Positions 1 through 7,236 of a DNA stretch of 7,755 nucleotides are shown piece by piece. How positions within the stretch are numbered: position 1 is the first letter of the stretch; each line of letters starts with the position of its first letter. The stretch lies in NCBI GenBank assembly GCA_963169175.1, contig CAUJFK010000097.1:1-7755 (forward strand), read 5' to 3'. A program made the translations under genes and the position numbers. This DNA comes from Acidobacteriota bacterium (GTDB taxonomy: Bacteria > Acidobacteriota > Blastocatellia > Pyrinomonadales > Pyrinomonadaceae). The notes below the pieces were generated by a model that was not told the origin of the DNA, did not search any database, and saw only the letters and a list, made by a program, of their open reading frames with translations.

Positions 1-2030
1 TGCTTCGCGAACTCGGCTATCGTGACGCGACAGTTCGTGTAAATCAAGGTGTCAGCCCGGACGGCGAACATCTGGTCATTACGTTCGTGGTGGACCAGGG
101 GCCGCCTACGATCATTTCGGATGTCGGCATTACCGGCAACCAGCAGTTCTCGGATGCCGTGCTGATGCAGCAGCTGCCGGATCTGGAGAACAAGAATTTC
201 TCACGTGCCAAACTGCGCAACGGGCAGCGAAAACTGAGCGAGTTTCTTGCCCAGGCCGGCTACTTTGATTCGGTCGTCGATTATTCGATCGAGGAGCGTA
301 GTCAGGACCCGGCAACAGGCGTCCGCAGCTTCAAGGTGCAGTATGAGATCAGGCATCGCGTAAACCCTCTTGACGGCGCGTTGATCGGTGCACCCGGCGA
401 GCGGCGGACCGCACCCGGCGAAGGGAAAAAGGTCTATATCGGCCGCGTCCTGGTCACAGGCAGCGAAAACACGAAGACATCCGCGATACAGCGTGCGGTC
501 ACGCTTGAGCCGGACACGTTGCTTCGCTCGACCGATATTTATACAAGCGAGCAGAATCTGTATTCAAGCGACGTTTTTTCGCGGGTGGAGATAAAAGAAC
601 AGCCCGTTCGCGAAACCCCGGACGGGCGCGTGACCGATGTCATTGTAGGTGTTGAGGAGCAGCCGCAAAGGATCCTTTCATACGGCGGCGGCTTTTCGAC
701 CGAACTTGGTGCGAGCGGGTTTGTCGATATCAGGCACCAGAATCTTTTTGGAAGGCTTTGGCAGGGCGGTGCGCGGCTGCGGCTGAGCCAGCGGCGGCAG
801 ATAGCTCAGATAGACTTTTTCAACCCGCGGTTTCTGCCCGACGGAAAAGGCAAATTCGCTCCACTGACCGTCACGGCGCAGTATCAGCGCGATTCCACTG
901 TAACGCGGTTCTTTCGATCTGAATTCGACAAAGGCACTTTTGGCATAGTGCAGCGGCTGGACGAGGATGGAAACCCGATTGACGAATTCGGCGCCGGTAC
1001 CGGCAGCCCTACCCTCCATCGACTGACGTTTACGGCTGAGACAAACCGGACGATCAGCCGCAAGGACCGAAGTATTCTGTTCGTCCGCTACCGGTTCGAA
1101 GACGTTCGCCTTAATAATATTCAAAGCCTTCTAATAAAAGACCTGCTCACGCCGGACGAGCGGATACGCATATCAGGTTTTGGGGCAACCTTCGTCCGGG
1201 ACACGCGGAGAAATTGCAGCGTCAAGTACAGCATCCTTGACATAATCGCCCGCGGCGAACCCGGCGACCCATGCCGCTACAGCGCAAGCGACCCAACGGC
1301 CGGCAGTTATCTTACGGCGGAATTCAATACATCGGTACCGTTTCTTGGTGCAAATGTCGGATTCAATAAATTTCAGGCATCGTACAATTTTTATTACTCG
1401 CCCAAATTGATCAAAAGCACCAAACTGGCCGATACCACGTTTGCGGCGCGGGCGATCATCGGGTTAGCTGACGTGTTTGCGGATGGAAACCGCTTCCCGA
1501 ACAACCCCGAATTAAAAGGGATCCTGCCGATAAGCGAACGATTCTTTGCCGGCGGATCGACGACGCTGCGCGGGTTCAGCTTCGAATCGGCGGGGCCGCG
1601 GATCGTGGTGGTTCCGCAGGGAGTGTTCCGAAACAGCAGCGGCGATCCGGTGTTTTTAGATCCCTTTGCCATCCCGATCGGCGGAAATGCCCTCGCGGTC
1701 ATCAATCTCGAAGCAAGGGTCCCGCTTACCGAATGGCTCAAGGTTGTCCCGTTCTATGACGGAGGCAACGTATTTCGCCGTGTCAAGGACATCCTTAACC
1801 CGCCTGACATTGTGCCCGGCGATATTGCCCAAAGCAATCTTCGCGTACTTTGGTCCAACACCGTCGGCGTCGGCTTTAGGCTAAGGACGCCGATCGGAGG
1901 TGATTTCGCCATCGATTACGGCCGCCTGCTCAACCCGCCCACTTTCCTGATCCCGCAAATGACCGGCCCAAACGCCATCTATCGCCTCAAGCAGGACCAG
2001 ATACATTTCCGGTTCTCTCAAGCGTTTTAG
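1..2030 (+). CDS. BamA/TamA-family outer-membrane beta-barrel protein (5' truncated)
   Basis: The reading frame is open from base 3, upstream of the GTG at 87, so the gene enters from the left edge; 675 residues are visible. BamA-family (Omp85) proteins fold and insert other proteins into the outer membrane, with periplasmic POTRA domains and a C-terminal 16-strand barrel. Seen here: the tail of one POTRA (visible residues about 1-35), a second (about 35-118), a third (about 143-222), then a barrel of about 450 residues. The lid-lock motif appears as LRGF at visible residues 522-525 (bases 1566-1577). Late-barrel patterns FYDGGNVF and TPIGGDFAIDYG are typical, and the chain ends in the outer-membrane beta-signal HFRFSQAF with terminal Phe. 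The only two visible cysteines flank an extra loop after DTRRN. It could be the essential BamA or a TamA-like paralogue; with the N-terminus and upstream neighbours missing, this cannot be decided. It converges with the next gene, 6 bp between stops. Confidence 0.93.
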   Translation, partial: LRELGYRDATVRVNQGVSPDGEHLVITFVVDQGPPTIISDVGITGNQQFSDAVLMQQLPDLENKNFSRAKLRNGQRKLSEFLAQAGYFDSVVDYSIEERSQDPATGVRSFKVQYEIRHRVNPLDGALIGAPGERRTAPGEGKKVYIGRVLVTGSENTKTSAIQRAVTLEPDTLLRSTDIYTSEQNLYSSDVFSRVEIKEQPVRETPDGRVTDVIVGVEEQPQRILSYGGGFSTELGASGFVDIRHQNLFGRLWQGGARLRLSQRRQIAQIDFFNPRFLPDGKGKFAPLTVTAQYQRDSTVTRFFRSEFDKGTFGIVQRLDEDGNPIDEFGAGTGSPTLHRLTFTAETNRTISRKDRSILFVRYRFEDVRLNNIQSLLIKDLLTPDERIRISGFGATFVRDTRRNCSVKYSILDIIARGEPGDPCRYSASDPTAGSYLTAEFNTSVPFLGANVGFNKFQASYNFYYSPKLIKSTKLADTTFAARAIIGLADVFADGNRFPNNPELKGILPISERFFAGGSTTLRGFSFESAGPRIVVVPQGVFRNSSGDPVFLDPFAIPIGGNALAVINLEARVPLTEWLKVVPFYDGGNVFRRVKDILNPPDIVPGDIAQSNLRVLWSNTVGVGFRLRTPIGGDFAIDYGRLLNPPTFLIPQMTGPNAIYRLKQDQIHFRFSQAF

Positions 2031-2036
2031 ATCTGT

Positions 2037-4586
2037 CTAATTCACCGTATTCACGACCACGATGTGGCTTTCATCTAGCTCAACGACAAGGTCGTTTTCG
2101 CTGGTGATCGGCCTTGCTTGCACGTCCGAGATCGGCGGGCCATCTGTCGCGTAGGTTTCTATAACTTCATCCATTTTGGCGGCGAGCGGGTTTTCGCTGT
2201 CGCCAAGACGAACGCGCCTCTGCTTGTGGAATGCTTTGGTGCGGTACATTGCCTTGTCGGCGGCGATAAGCAGCTGTTCAAATGATTCGCCCTGCGCAGG
2301 AAAACATGCCGAGCCAACGCTGACGCCGACCGACGCCGGTTCTCCGTCAACCGATAATGCATAGGAGGCGACGGCAGTCTCGATACGTGCACACAGCTCA
2401 ATTACGTCAGAGCTGTCGGTCTCAGGTACCAACGCGACAAACTCGTCGCCGCCGTAGCGTGCCAGAAAATCGTAATCGCGAAGTTCAGCCTGTATTATGC
2501 CGCCGACCTCACGGAGCAGTGTGTCGCCCGCCTTATGGCCGAATGTGTCGTTGACGGCCTTGAAGCCGTCCAGGTCGAGCATCAGGACCTGCATCGGGCT
2601 TCCCGACCGGCGTGCACGCCCGACCTCTTTCTCGAACTGAATCTGCAGGCCGCGAGCGTTCGGTAGCCCGGTCAGCGGATCCGTCTGTGCGTGTATCTCA
2701 GTTTCCGCCTGCCTGATCGACTTTGAAATGGCGTCGCCGGCAATGCGCGAGATCGTTTCGAGCAGTCTCAAATGATCTTCTTCGTAAACCGCCAGTTTGC
2801 CAGAGAAGACGGAGATCGCCCCGACCAGCTTTTCATCGGCAAGCAGCGGCACACTCGCCATCCCAACATACTGGCCGCAGATCTCAGCATTTGAGAAAGC
2901 AAAATCGAGCGACGGGTCCACGTTCTCGACCGGCTTTCGCTTTCTAAGCACGTAACCCGTTGCTCCTTCACCTACAACGACCCGTTTGCCGAGCAGCATC
3001 TCGCTGTTCTTGCCTTCCACGTGTGCGGCGGTTGCGTTTGCGCCGTCTTCGGTCAGCAAATAAACAAGACACGTGTCATAGGGCACGAATTCGCTGATCT
3101 TCCGCGTAAGTAATTTCAGCGTTGCCTGCAGGTCAAGCGAGGCACCAAAGTCGCGGGCCATTTCATAGAGCGAAAAAACTTCCTGATTCGCACGTTTGAT
3201 CTGTGAAACATAATCAGCCGTTCCTACCAATGGCGAATCGGTTGCTTTGGCTTCGCCTTCGTATGCCAGGCCGTGTATCTCCAATTCCGCCTCGAGACGG
3301 CTCAGGCCACGAAGGAACGTGTTGACAACGTGCGGATCAAATTGGGTGCCCGCTCGTGAACGCAGGAAATTACACGCGTCTTCGCGGCTTACCGCTGCTC
3401 GAAACGGCCGCGGGCCGCGGAGCGCGTCATAAGTATCGGCCACGGACAGGATACGGGCGGTGATAGGGATCTCCTCGCCCCTCAATCCGTCGGGGTAACC
3501 GTTGCCATCCCAGCATTCGTGGTGGTGGCGGACTGTCGGCACGACCGGATATGGAAAACCGACTTTGTCGAGGATCGAAGCGCCGACTGTGGCATGGACC
3601 TTTGTCTTTTCAAGCTCGGCCGACGTAAGCCTTCCTGGTTTGTTCAGAATATGTTCGGGCACCGCAAGTTTGCCCACATCATGAAGCAACGCACCCGCCC
3701 TGAGCGCATCCAGTTCCGCCTCCGACAAACTCAGGGCCGTGCCCATCCCTAAGGCATAGATCTGTGTCCGGCGAACATGTCCCATACCGACCTGGTCCCG
3801 AGCATCGATAGCCGTTGCCAGTGCTTCGACGGTTGCAAGATGAAGCCTGCTCGCGTCGGCGATCTGGCGTACCTTCTGGTCCAAGCGCCGTAAATGAAGC
3901 CTGATCCCAGTGTGGCCCAATACCGTTAAAGGAACCACGACCAGAACAAATGCCAGCCCAAACTCGCTGAATGCGGCAAACATGATCACAGCCGACGCAG
4001 CCGCAAATGCCTGCCCGGTGAATCGGCGGATCGCCCCGATGGGTGTCCGTATGCCTTTTTCGCTCCTGGTCCACGGAAATCGCTCGAAAAGTATCGAGGC
4101 GATCTGATATGCCGCCAGCATAAATCCGGCGGCGGCAAGAATATCAGTCGGCACAAGCGGATTGTCCGGGACGCTCACCCCGAATCTGAACAGATCAAGT
4201 GCGGTGTCAAACGCAAAACCGGCCAACGCCGCGCAGGCAACCTCGGTAAGCGAAGTCCTAAGCCATGAGATCCTCCGATCAGAATGCGACGAGAAACCCG
4301 AAAGTGCCGCGGCTGCGGCGACCAGGCCGCCTCCCAGCGTGCCGAGGTTAAGTATTGTCCAGAACACGACCACCACGACCGGCAACACCCTTATTTCTGT
4401 CGAGGGTATCCGGCCGGCGTGACCCTTTAGCAAAATGGCAAGAAACAGCGAGGTAGAAAGCAGGATCGGCGCGCCGGGCGACGCGTCCCAGCCGCTCAAA
4501 TAAGCGGCCGCCGGCAGAAGTGGGGCAAGCGACAAGCTTAGCCAAAAACTGATCCCACTCCGATCACTGTCTGTTTGATCTTCCAT
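2037..4586 (-). CDS. Membrane-bound HD-GYP - GAF - GGDEF cyclic-di-GMP turnover protein
   Basis: About 849 residues from the ATG at 4586. Hydrophobic segments at roughly 13-30, 39-54, 65-97, 111-130, 148-167 and 191-226 suggest 6-8 membrane helices in a sensor region I do not recognise. An HD-GYP phosphodiesterase domain follows (about 245-430) with H302-D303, the HHHE cluster at 354-357 and GYP at 363-365. Next come a GAF-like domain (about 475-625) and a GGDEF diguanylate cyclase domain (about 630-790) with DPLTGLPN, DLDGF (671-675) and intact GGDEF at 712-716. RDYD at 703-706 is five residues before GGDEF, the position of the inhibitory c-di-GMP site (RxxD). HD-GYP domains degrade c-di-GMP and GGDEF domains make it, so the protein is predicted to be bifunctional; which activity dominates is not visible. 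Start choice: the frame stays open to ATGs at 4616 and 4643 and a TTG at 4646. I prefer 4586 because purine-rich sequence precedes it and the first helix follows at once; none has a strong ribosome site. Confidence 0.93.
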   Translation of the reverse strand: MEDQTDSDRSGISFWLSLSLAPLLPAAAYLSGWDASPGAPILLSTSLFLAILLKGHAGRIPSTEIRVLPVVVVVFWTILNLGTLGGGLVAAAAALSGFSSHSDRRISWLRTSLTEVACAALAGFAFDTALDLFRFGVSVPDNPLVPTDILAAAGFMLAAYQIASILFERFPWTRSEKGIRTPIGAIRRFTGQAFAAASAVIMFAAFSEFGLAFVLVVVPLTVLGHTGIRLHLRRLDQKVRQIADASRLHLATVEALATAIDARDQVGMGHVRRTQIYALGMGTALSLSEAELDALRAGALLHDVGKLAVPEHILNKPGRLTSAELEKTKVHATVGASILDKVGFPYPVVPTVRHHHECWDGNGYPDGLRGEEIPITARILSVADTYDALRGPRPFRAAVSREDACNFLRSRAGTQFDPHVVNTFLRGLSRLEAELEIHGLAYEGEAKATDSPLVGTADYVSQIKRANQEVFSLYEMARDFGASLDLQATLKLLTRKISEFVPYDTCLVYLLTEDGANATAAHVEGKNSEMLLGKRVVVGEGATGYVLRKRKPVENVDPSLDFAFSNAEICGQYVGMASVPLLADEKLVGAISVFSGKLAVYEEDHLRLLETISRIAGDAISKSIRQAETEIHAQTDPLTGLPNARGLQIQFEKEVGRARRSGSPMQVLMLDLDGFKAVNDTFGHKAGDTLLREVGGIIQAELRDYDFLARYGGDEFVALVPETDSSDVIELCARIETAVASYALSVDGEPASVGVSVGSACFPAQGESFEQLLIAADKAMYRTKAFHKQRRVRLGDSENPLAAKMDEVIETYATDGPPISDVQARPITSENDLVVELDESHIVVVNTVN

Positions 4587-4733
4587 CCCCGTTATTCTTT
4601 CTTTCCCCGTTTTCATGGCCGCCAGGCTGCTCGGCCGCTGCATCAAATAAGACGGAAGGCTTCAAATGCGGGAGCTCCGTCGTACTATTGCTATACAACT
4701 CGTATGCCACCGATATGTGGTAATTTTATCTAT

Positions 4734-4777
4734 AGAAACAGGCGGTTTCTGGGCCGGCAAACCGTTTTTGACCGGCC
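4734..4777 (+). promoter_or_regulatory. Tandem hairpins in the leader of the VWA gene
   Basis: Two adjacent inverted repeats lie just before the start codon at 4793. Hairpin 1: AGAAAC (4734-4739) pairs with GTTTCT (4745-4750) over a 5-nt loop. Hairpin 2: GGCCGG (4752-4757) pairs with CCGGCC (4772-4777), and inside it CAAA (4758-4761) pairs with TTTG (4767-4770) with A4771 bulged. An alternative pairing, GGTTT (4744-4748) with AAACC (4759-4763), would exclude both. Position in the leader suggests translational or transcriptional control, but the GC-rich arms could also be a protein-binding site for either divergent gene. There is no U-tract, so it is not a standard terminator. Function is inference; only the pairing is seen. 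The rest of 4587-4792 holds nothing I can call with confidence. Confidence 0.35.
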
Positions 4778-4792
4778 ACAAAGCAATTCAAA

Positions 4793-5788
4793 ATGAACGA
4801 TTCCATTCAAACTGACCGACGAAAACAAGAGAGCAGCCGTTTTCTTGGCTGGTCTGCGTGTTTGGCCTGCATATTTCTCGCGGCCGCTTCGGCCGTGGCC
4901 CAAAAAACTGACGACGTCATAAGGGTGGATACTGAACTGGTCACGTTTGAGGTCAATGTCACGGACAACTCCGGCCGTCCCGTTCGTAATTTGTCGTCTG
5001 ATGATTTTCGGGTTTTTGAGGATGGAGTTGAACGCAAACCTGATTTCTTTGAAGCGGTTAGAAAGAACGACGCCGGGCGGCCAATGTCTATCGTCCTCGC
5101 ATTGGACGTTTCCGGCAGTATGACGCCGCCCGAGTTGGAACGCCTAAAAGCGGCACTGGCAAGCTTTGCATCCAAACTCGCCGGCTATAACTCTTACTTT
5201 GCGGTGACTTCCTTTGCGATGAAAGTATCGACGGTCCAGTCATTCACTAACCGTCGCGAAAAGCTTGAATCGTCGATAACCAAGCTGAAAAGAGATCAGG
5301 ACGGCCTGTCAACTCATGCATACGATGCGGTGGACCACGCCATTCGCCTGCTGAAGAACAAGGGGCCGAAATATTCTATGAACAGGCTGACAAAACGGGC
5401 GGTCGTTTTGATCACTGACGGGTTCCCGGTCGGAGATACGGTCGAGCCGGGAACGGTCATCGAACGCGCGAACGAGGCTGATACCTCGGTCTATGCGCTT
5501 ATCCTACCGTCGTATTCGCGTCTTCAGACCACCAAACGCCCGCTATTAACTCCGCTCGAGGCAAGCGGGATCATCGACCAAACGGGCGGGCGAAGTTTTT
5601 ATGCGACGAACAACAATTTTGAGCCGCTGTTCAAGGCCCTCGAAGATGAGATCACGGCGACATATGCGATCGCCTTCTATCCTGACAAGGCCAGCGGGAC
5701 ACAAAACGAGTTTAGAAATGTGCGGATAGTTTCCAGGAAAGGCTTTGTGATAAAGCAGGACCGGATGGGCTACAAGCCGCCGCAATGA
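4793..5788 (+). CDS. Secreted von Willebrand factor A protein, acidobacterial VWFA-related family
   Basis: 331 residues. A Sec signal peptide is visible: charged N-terminus to Arg16, hydrophobic stretch about 17-35, and likely cleavage after SAVA (A36). The mature protein begins with a small beta domain (about 42-90) of the pattern 'V.TELVTFEVNVTDNSGRPV..L...DF.VFEDG', characteristic of the acidobacterial VWFA-related family (as in TIGR03436). The VWA domain (about 97-290) has a complete metal-ion-dependent adhesion site: DVSGS at 105-109, Thr174 in the second loop and Asp209 in LITDG. The C-terminus (R.V.I.S.KG....QDRMGY) also fits the family. VWA domains bind protein ligands through a divalent cation; the partner is unknown, as is usual for this expanded family. 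It stands alone between two minus-strand genes. The signal peptide supports the ATG at 4793, although no Shine-Dalgarno is visible before it. Confidence 0.93.
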   Translation: MNDSIQTDRRKQESSRFLGWSACLACIFLAAASAVAQKTDDVIRVDTELVTFEVNVTDNSGRPVRNLSSDDFRVFEDGVERKPDFFEAVRKNDAGRPMSIVLALDVSGSMTPPELERLKAALASFASKLAGYNSYFAVTSFAMKVSTVQSFTNRREKLESSITKLKRDQDGLSTHAYDAVDHAIRLLKNKGPKYSMNRLTKRAVVLITDGFPVGDTVEPGTVIERANEADTSVYALILPSYSRLQTTKRPLLTPLEASGIIDQTGGRSFYATNNNFEPLFKALEDEITATYAIAFYPDKASGTQNEFRNVRIVSRKGFVIKQDRMGYKPPQ

Positions 5789-5828
5789 TCTAAGAGAACG
5801 TGCACGCATCTCCCTGCGGGTGCTTCAC

Positions 5829-6047
5829 CTATAGACGATCATTATCGTAATCGCGCGACCCGAAACCATCTTCGTCGTCGCTATAATCGTCATCATCCGA
5901 ATCATCGCGCAGATCAAGTTCGATCGGGTCAAGCCCTACAACCACCAATGCGGATTGGCATTCGTCGCATGACACATGATCGCCCTGCTCGATTTCGGCA
6001 TCTACGTAAACTTCCTCATCACATTCCGGACAGATAGAGGTCGGCAT
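5829..6047 (-). CDS. LysW-like zinc-ribbon protein with Asp-rich tail
   Basis: 72 residues, acidic. Two CxxC pairs (C6/C9 and C27/C30) form a zinc ribbon, and the pattern CPECDEEV...GDHVSCDECQSALVVVGLDPIEL resembles LysW, the amino-group carrier of the alpha-aminoadipate route for lysine (and ArgW/LysW for arginine or ornithine). Known LysW is about 54 residues and ends in EDWGE, whose last Glu carries the substrate. Here that ending is absent: after the LDPIELDL segment comes a tail (about 48-70) dominated by Asp with some Ser, Glu and Tyr. No lysine or arginine biosynthesis gene is in the window. A carrier role is therefore doubtful; a small zinc-ribbon adaptor is equally possible. The ATG at 6047 is supported by GGGAG at 6062-6058, 10 nt upstream, the clearest ribosome site in the window. 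It converges with the VWA gene, 40 bp between stops. Confidence 0.8.
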   Translation of the reverse strand: MPTSICPECDEEVYVDAEIEQGDHVSCDECQSALVVVGLDPIELDLRDDSDDDDYSDDEDGFGSRDYDNDRL

Positions 6048-6083
6048 TTTTCAATTTCTCCCAAGAACCTTTGTATATATGAA

Positions 6084-6119
6084 TAAAGCAGCTTTCCCTC
6101 GGTACGAGGTTATGCTTTA
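6084..6119. repeat. Two-tier inverted repeat between the divergent LysW-like and PfkB genes
   Basis: The outer arms TAAAGCA (6084-6090) and TGCTTTA (6113-6119) are perfectly complementary over 7 bp. Inside lie CCTCG (6097-6101) and CGAGG (6105-6109), 5 bp around GTA. The two stems are separated by a 6/3-nt internal loop. It has no adjacent T-run on either side that would make it a terminator. It could be a leader structure of either divergent transcript or an operator; nothing in the sequence decides. Confidence 0.4.
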
Positions 6120-6120
6120 A

Positions 6121-6150
6121 ACTCTAACTATTATTCGGAGTTGATTGCAA
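6121..6150 (-). promoter_or_regulatory. Possible sigma-70-type promoter for the LysW-like gene
   Basis: Read on the minus strand, TTGCAA (6150-6145), an 18-nt spacer and TAGAGT (6126-6121) match the -35 and -10 consensus at 4 of 6 positions each. It would start transcription near 6113, leaving a leader of about 65 nt containing the inverted repeat at 6084-6119. The match is modest and the region is AT-rich, so chance is possible. Confidence 0.25.
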
Positions 6151-6212
6151 GAATTCCGCAATGATTTTTGAATAAGTTTTTATTTCCCGGTAATAACGCA
6201 CCGAAACACAAG

Positions 6213-7169
6213 ATGGATTTTCCTTTCGATTTACGCGGCGAGGCCGCATTTGATGTGGTCGGCTTCGGCACCAACGCAGTCGATTTTCTGATCGAGGTGC
6301 CCGCATATCCCGAATTCAATTCAAAGGTCGAACTGACCGATTATACGCAAGCGCCGGGCGGCGAGGTGGCAACTACCATGGTCGGACTCCAGCGGCTTGG
6401 GCTGCGAACGGCATACGTCGGCCGCTTCGGCAATGACGATGCCGGCGATCTCGGCCTGGCTTCCCTTTCCCGCGAAGGCGTCGATATTCAATTTGCCGAA
6501 AAGGTTGCGGGCGCTCGTACGCAGATCGCCTTTATCGTGATCGACCAAAGGAACGGCGAGCGTACCGTGATCTGGAAAAGGGACGCCAAACTCGCCTACG
6601 GGTCTGAAGAAACTCCACTCGCCTCGATCGCTCAAACCAAGGTCCTGCATCTAACACCGCACGACACCGAGGCCTGCATCCGGCTTGCCGTGGCAGCCCG
6701 CGAAAAGGGTGTAATTGTCTCAACCGATATCGACAGAGCATTTGACGGCATCGAGAGACTACTTCCGCTCGTAGATATCCTTATTGCATCGGCCGATCTT
6801 CCGCGAACATTGACTGGCATCGCCGATCATCGCAGTTCGCTCACCGCGCTCAAGGAACAATTCGGCTGCGGCGTCGTCGGAATTACCCTGGGCGATGCGG
6901 GCTCGCTTGTGCTCGGGCCGGACGGCTTTATCGAATCGCCATCGTTCCCCGTACCCAACGGATGCCGGGACACAACCGGCGCGGGCGATGCATTTCGTGT
7001 CGGTTTTATTTACGGGCTTATCACCGGAAGCACGATCGAGGAAAGCTGCCGGATGGCCAATGCCGTCGCATCGCTCAAATGCCGCGCCCTCGGGGCCCGA
7101 ACATCGCTGCCGGACGTTGCTGAACTGACGGAAATGTTGAACGCCTCGGCCCAGAGCGGCGACGTATAA
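6213..7169 (+). CDS. PfkB/ribokinase-family carbohydrate or nucleoside kinase
   Basis: 318 residues from the ATG at 6213, a normal length for the family, which transfers phosphate from ATP to a sugar or nucleoside hydroxyl in the cytoplasm. The start FDVVGFGTNAVDFLIEVPAYP is a typical first strand and substrate-binding Asp region. The first PfkB signature region is present as GGEVATTMVGLQRLG (from residue 49), but Thr54 replaces the Asn usual in ribokinase. The second signature, DTTGAGDAF, begins at residue 253, with the GAGD anion hole at 256-259 and catalytic base Asp259. The substrate cannot be assigned from sequence alone; ribose, fructose, 2-keto-3-deoxygluconate or adenosine are all possible. 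Start choice: the frame extends to a TTG at 6168 (15 extra residues), but neither start has a clear ribosome site and the family normally begins close to the FDVVG strand, favouring 6213. It stands alone, followed by a tRNA gene on the same strand 67 bp later. Confidence 0.92.
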   Translation: MDFPFDLRGEAAFDVVGFGTNAVDFLIEVPAYPEFNSKVELTDYTQAPGGEVATTMVGLQRLGLRTAYVGRFGNDDAGDLGLASLSREGVDIQFAEKVAGARTQIAFIVIDQRNGERTVIWKRDAKLAYGSEETPLASIAQTKVLHLTPHDTEACIRLAVAAREKGVIVSTDIDRAFDGIERLLPLVDILIASADLPRTLTGIADHRSSLTALKEQFGCGVVGITLGDAGSLVLGPDGFIESPSFPVPNGCRDTTGAGDAFRVGFIYGLITGSTIEESCRMANAVASLKCRALGARTSLPDVAELTEMLNASAQSGDV

Positions 7170-7184
7170 TGCCGCGTAGGCCCT

Positions 7185-7213
7185 TTGGCGCATCGAGAGC
7201 TTTCGTGTAAACT
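7185..7213 (+). promoter_or_regulatory. Probable sigma-70-type promoter for tRNA-Glu
   Basis: TTGGCG (7185-7190), a 17-nt spacer and TAAACT (7208-7213) match the -35 and -10 consensus at 4 of 6 positions each with ideal spacing. This would start transcription near 7220, about 17 nt before the mature tRNA. The -10 box lies within an 18-bp palindrome. Confidence 0.45.
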
Positions 7214-7225
7214 TTCTAAAGTTTA
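7208..7225. repeat. 18-bp palindrome over the putative tRNA promoter -10
   Basis: TAAACTTTCTAAAGTTTA: two perfect 8-bp arms around a central CT. It covers the proposed -10 box and start site of the tRNA-Glu gene, so it could be an operator, or a chance AT-rich palindrome. The 2-nt centre makes it a better dyad for a protein dimer than an RNA hairpin. There is no following T-run, so it is not a good terminator for the upstream kinase gene. Confidence 0.4.
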
Positions 7226-7236
7226 TCCTCTCGATC

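Noticed and set aside
678..1124. 148-aa minus-strand ORF inside the BamA-family gene
   Set aside because: It lies antisense within a clearly real coding frame, shows no recognisable domain and looks like a GC-driven shadow ORF.
4651..4681. Inverted repeat GACGGA/TCCGTC upstream of the c-di-GMP gene
   Set aside because: Only 6 bp with a 19-nt loop and no supporting context; expected by chance at this GC content.
5795..5825. Possible terminator hairpin between the VWA and LysW-like genes (CACGCA/TGCGGGTG)
   Set aside because: The pairing needs a two-base bulge in a 6-bp stem and no T-run follows.
6161..6175. Four-codon ORF (ATG ATT TTT GAA TAA) before the PfkB gene as a leader peptide
   Set aside because: Too short, no ribosome site at a proper distance and no attenuator-type codons.
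7165..7170. Perfect TATAAT at the end of the PfkB gene as a tRNA promoter
   Set aside because: The nearest -35-like hexamer, TTGAAC at 7137, is 22 nt away, too far, and the box overlaps the kinase stop codon. The pair at 7185/7208 has 17-nt spacing and lies closer to the tRNA.
6759..7193. 144-aa minus-strand ORF opposite the PfkB kinase
   Set aside because: The opposite strand encodes the conserved PfkB motifs; this frame has no recognisable protein features.
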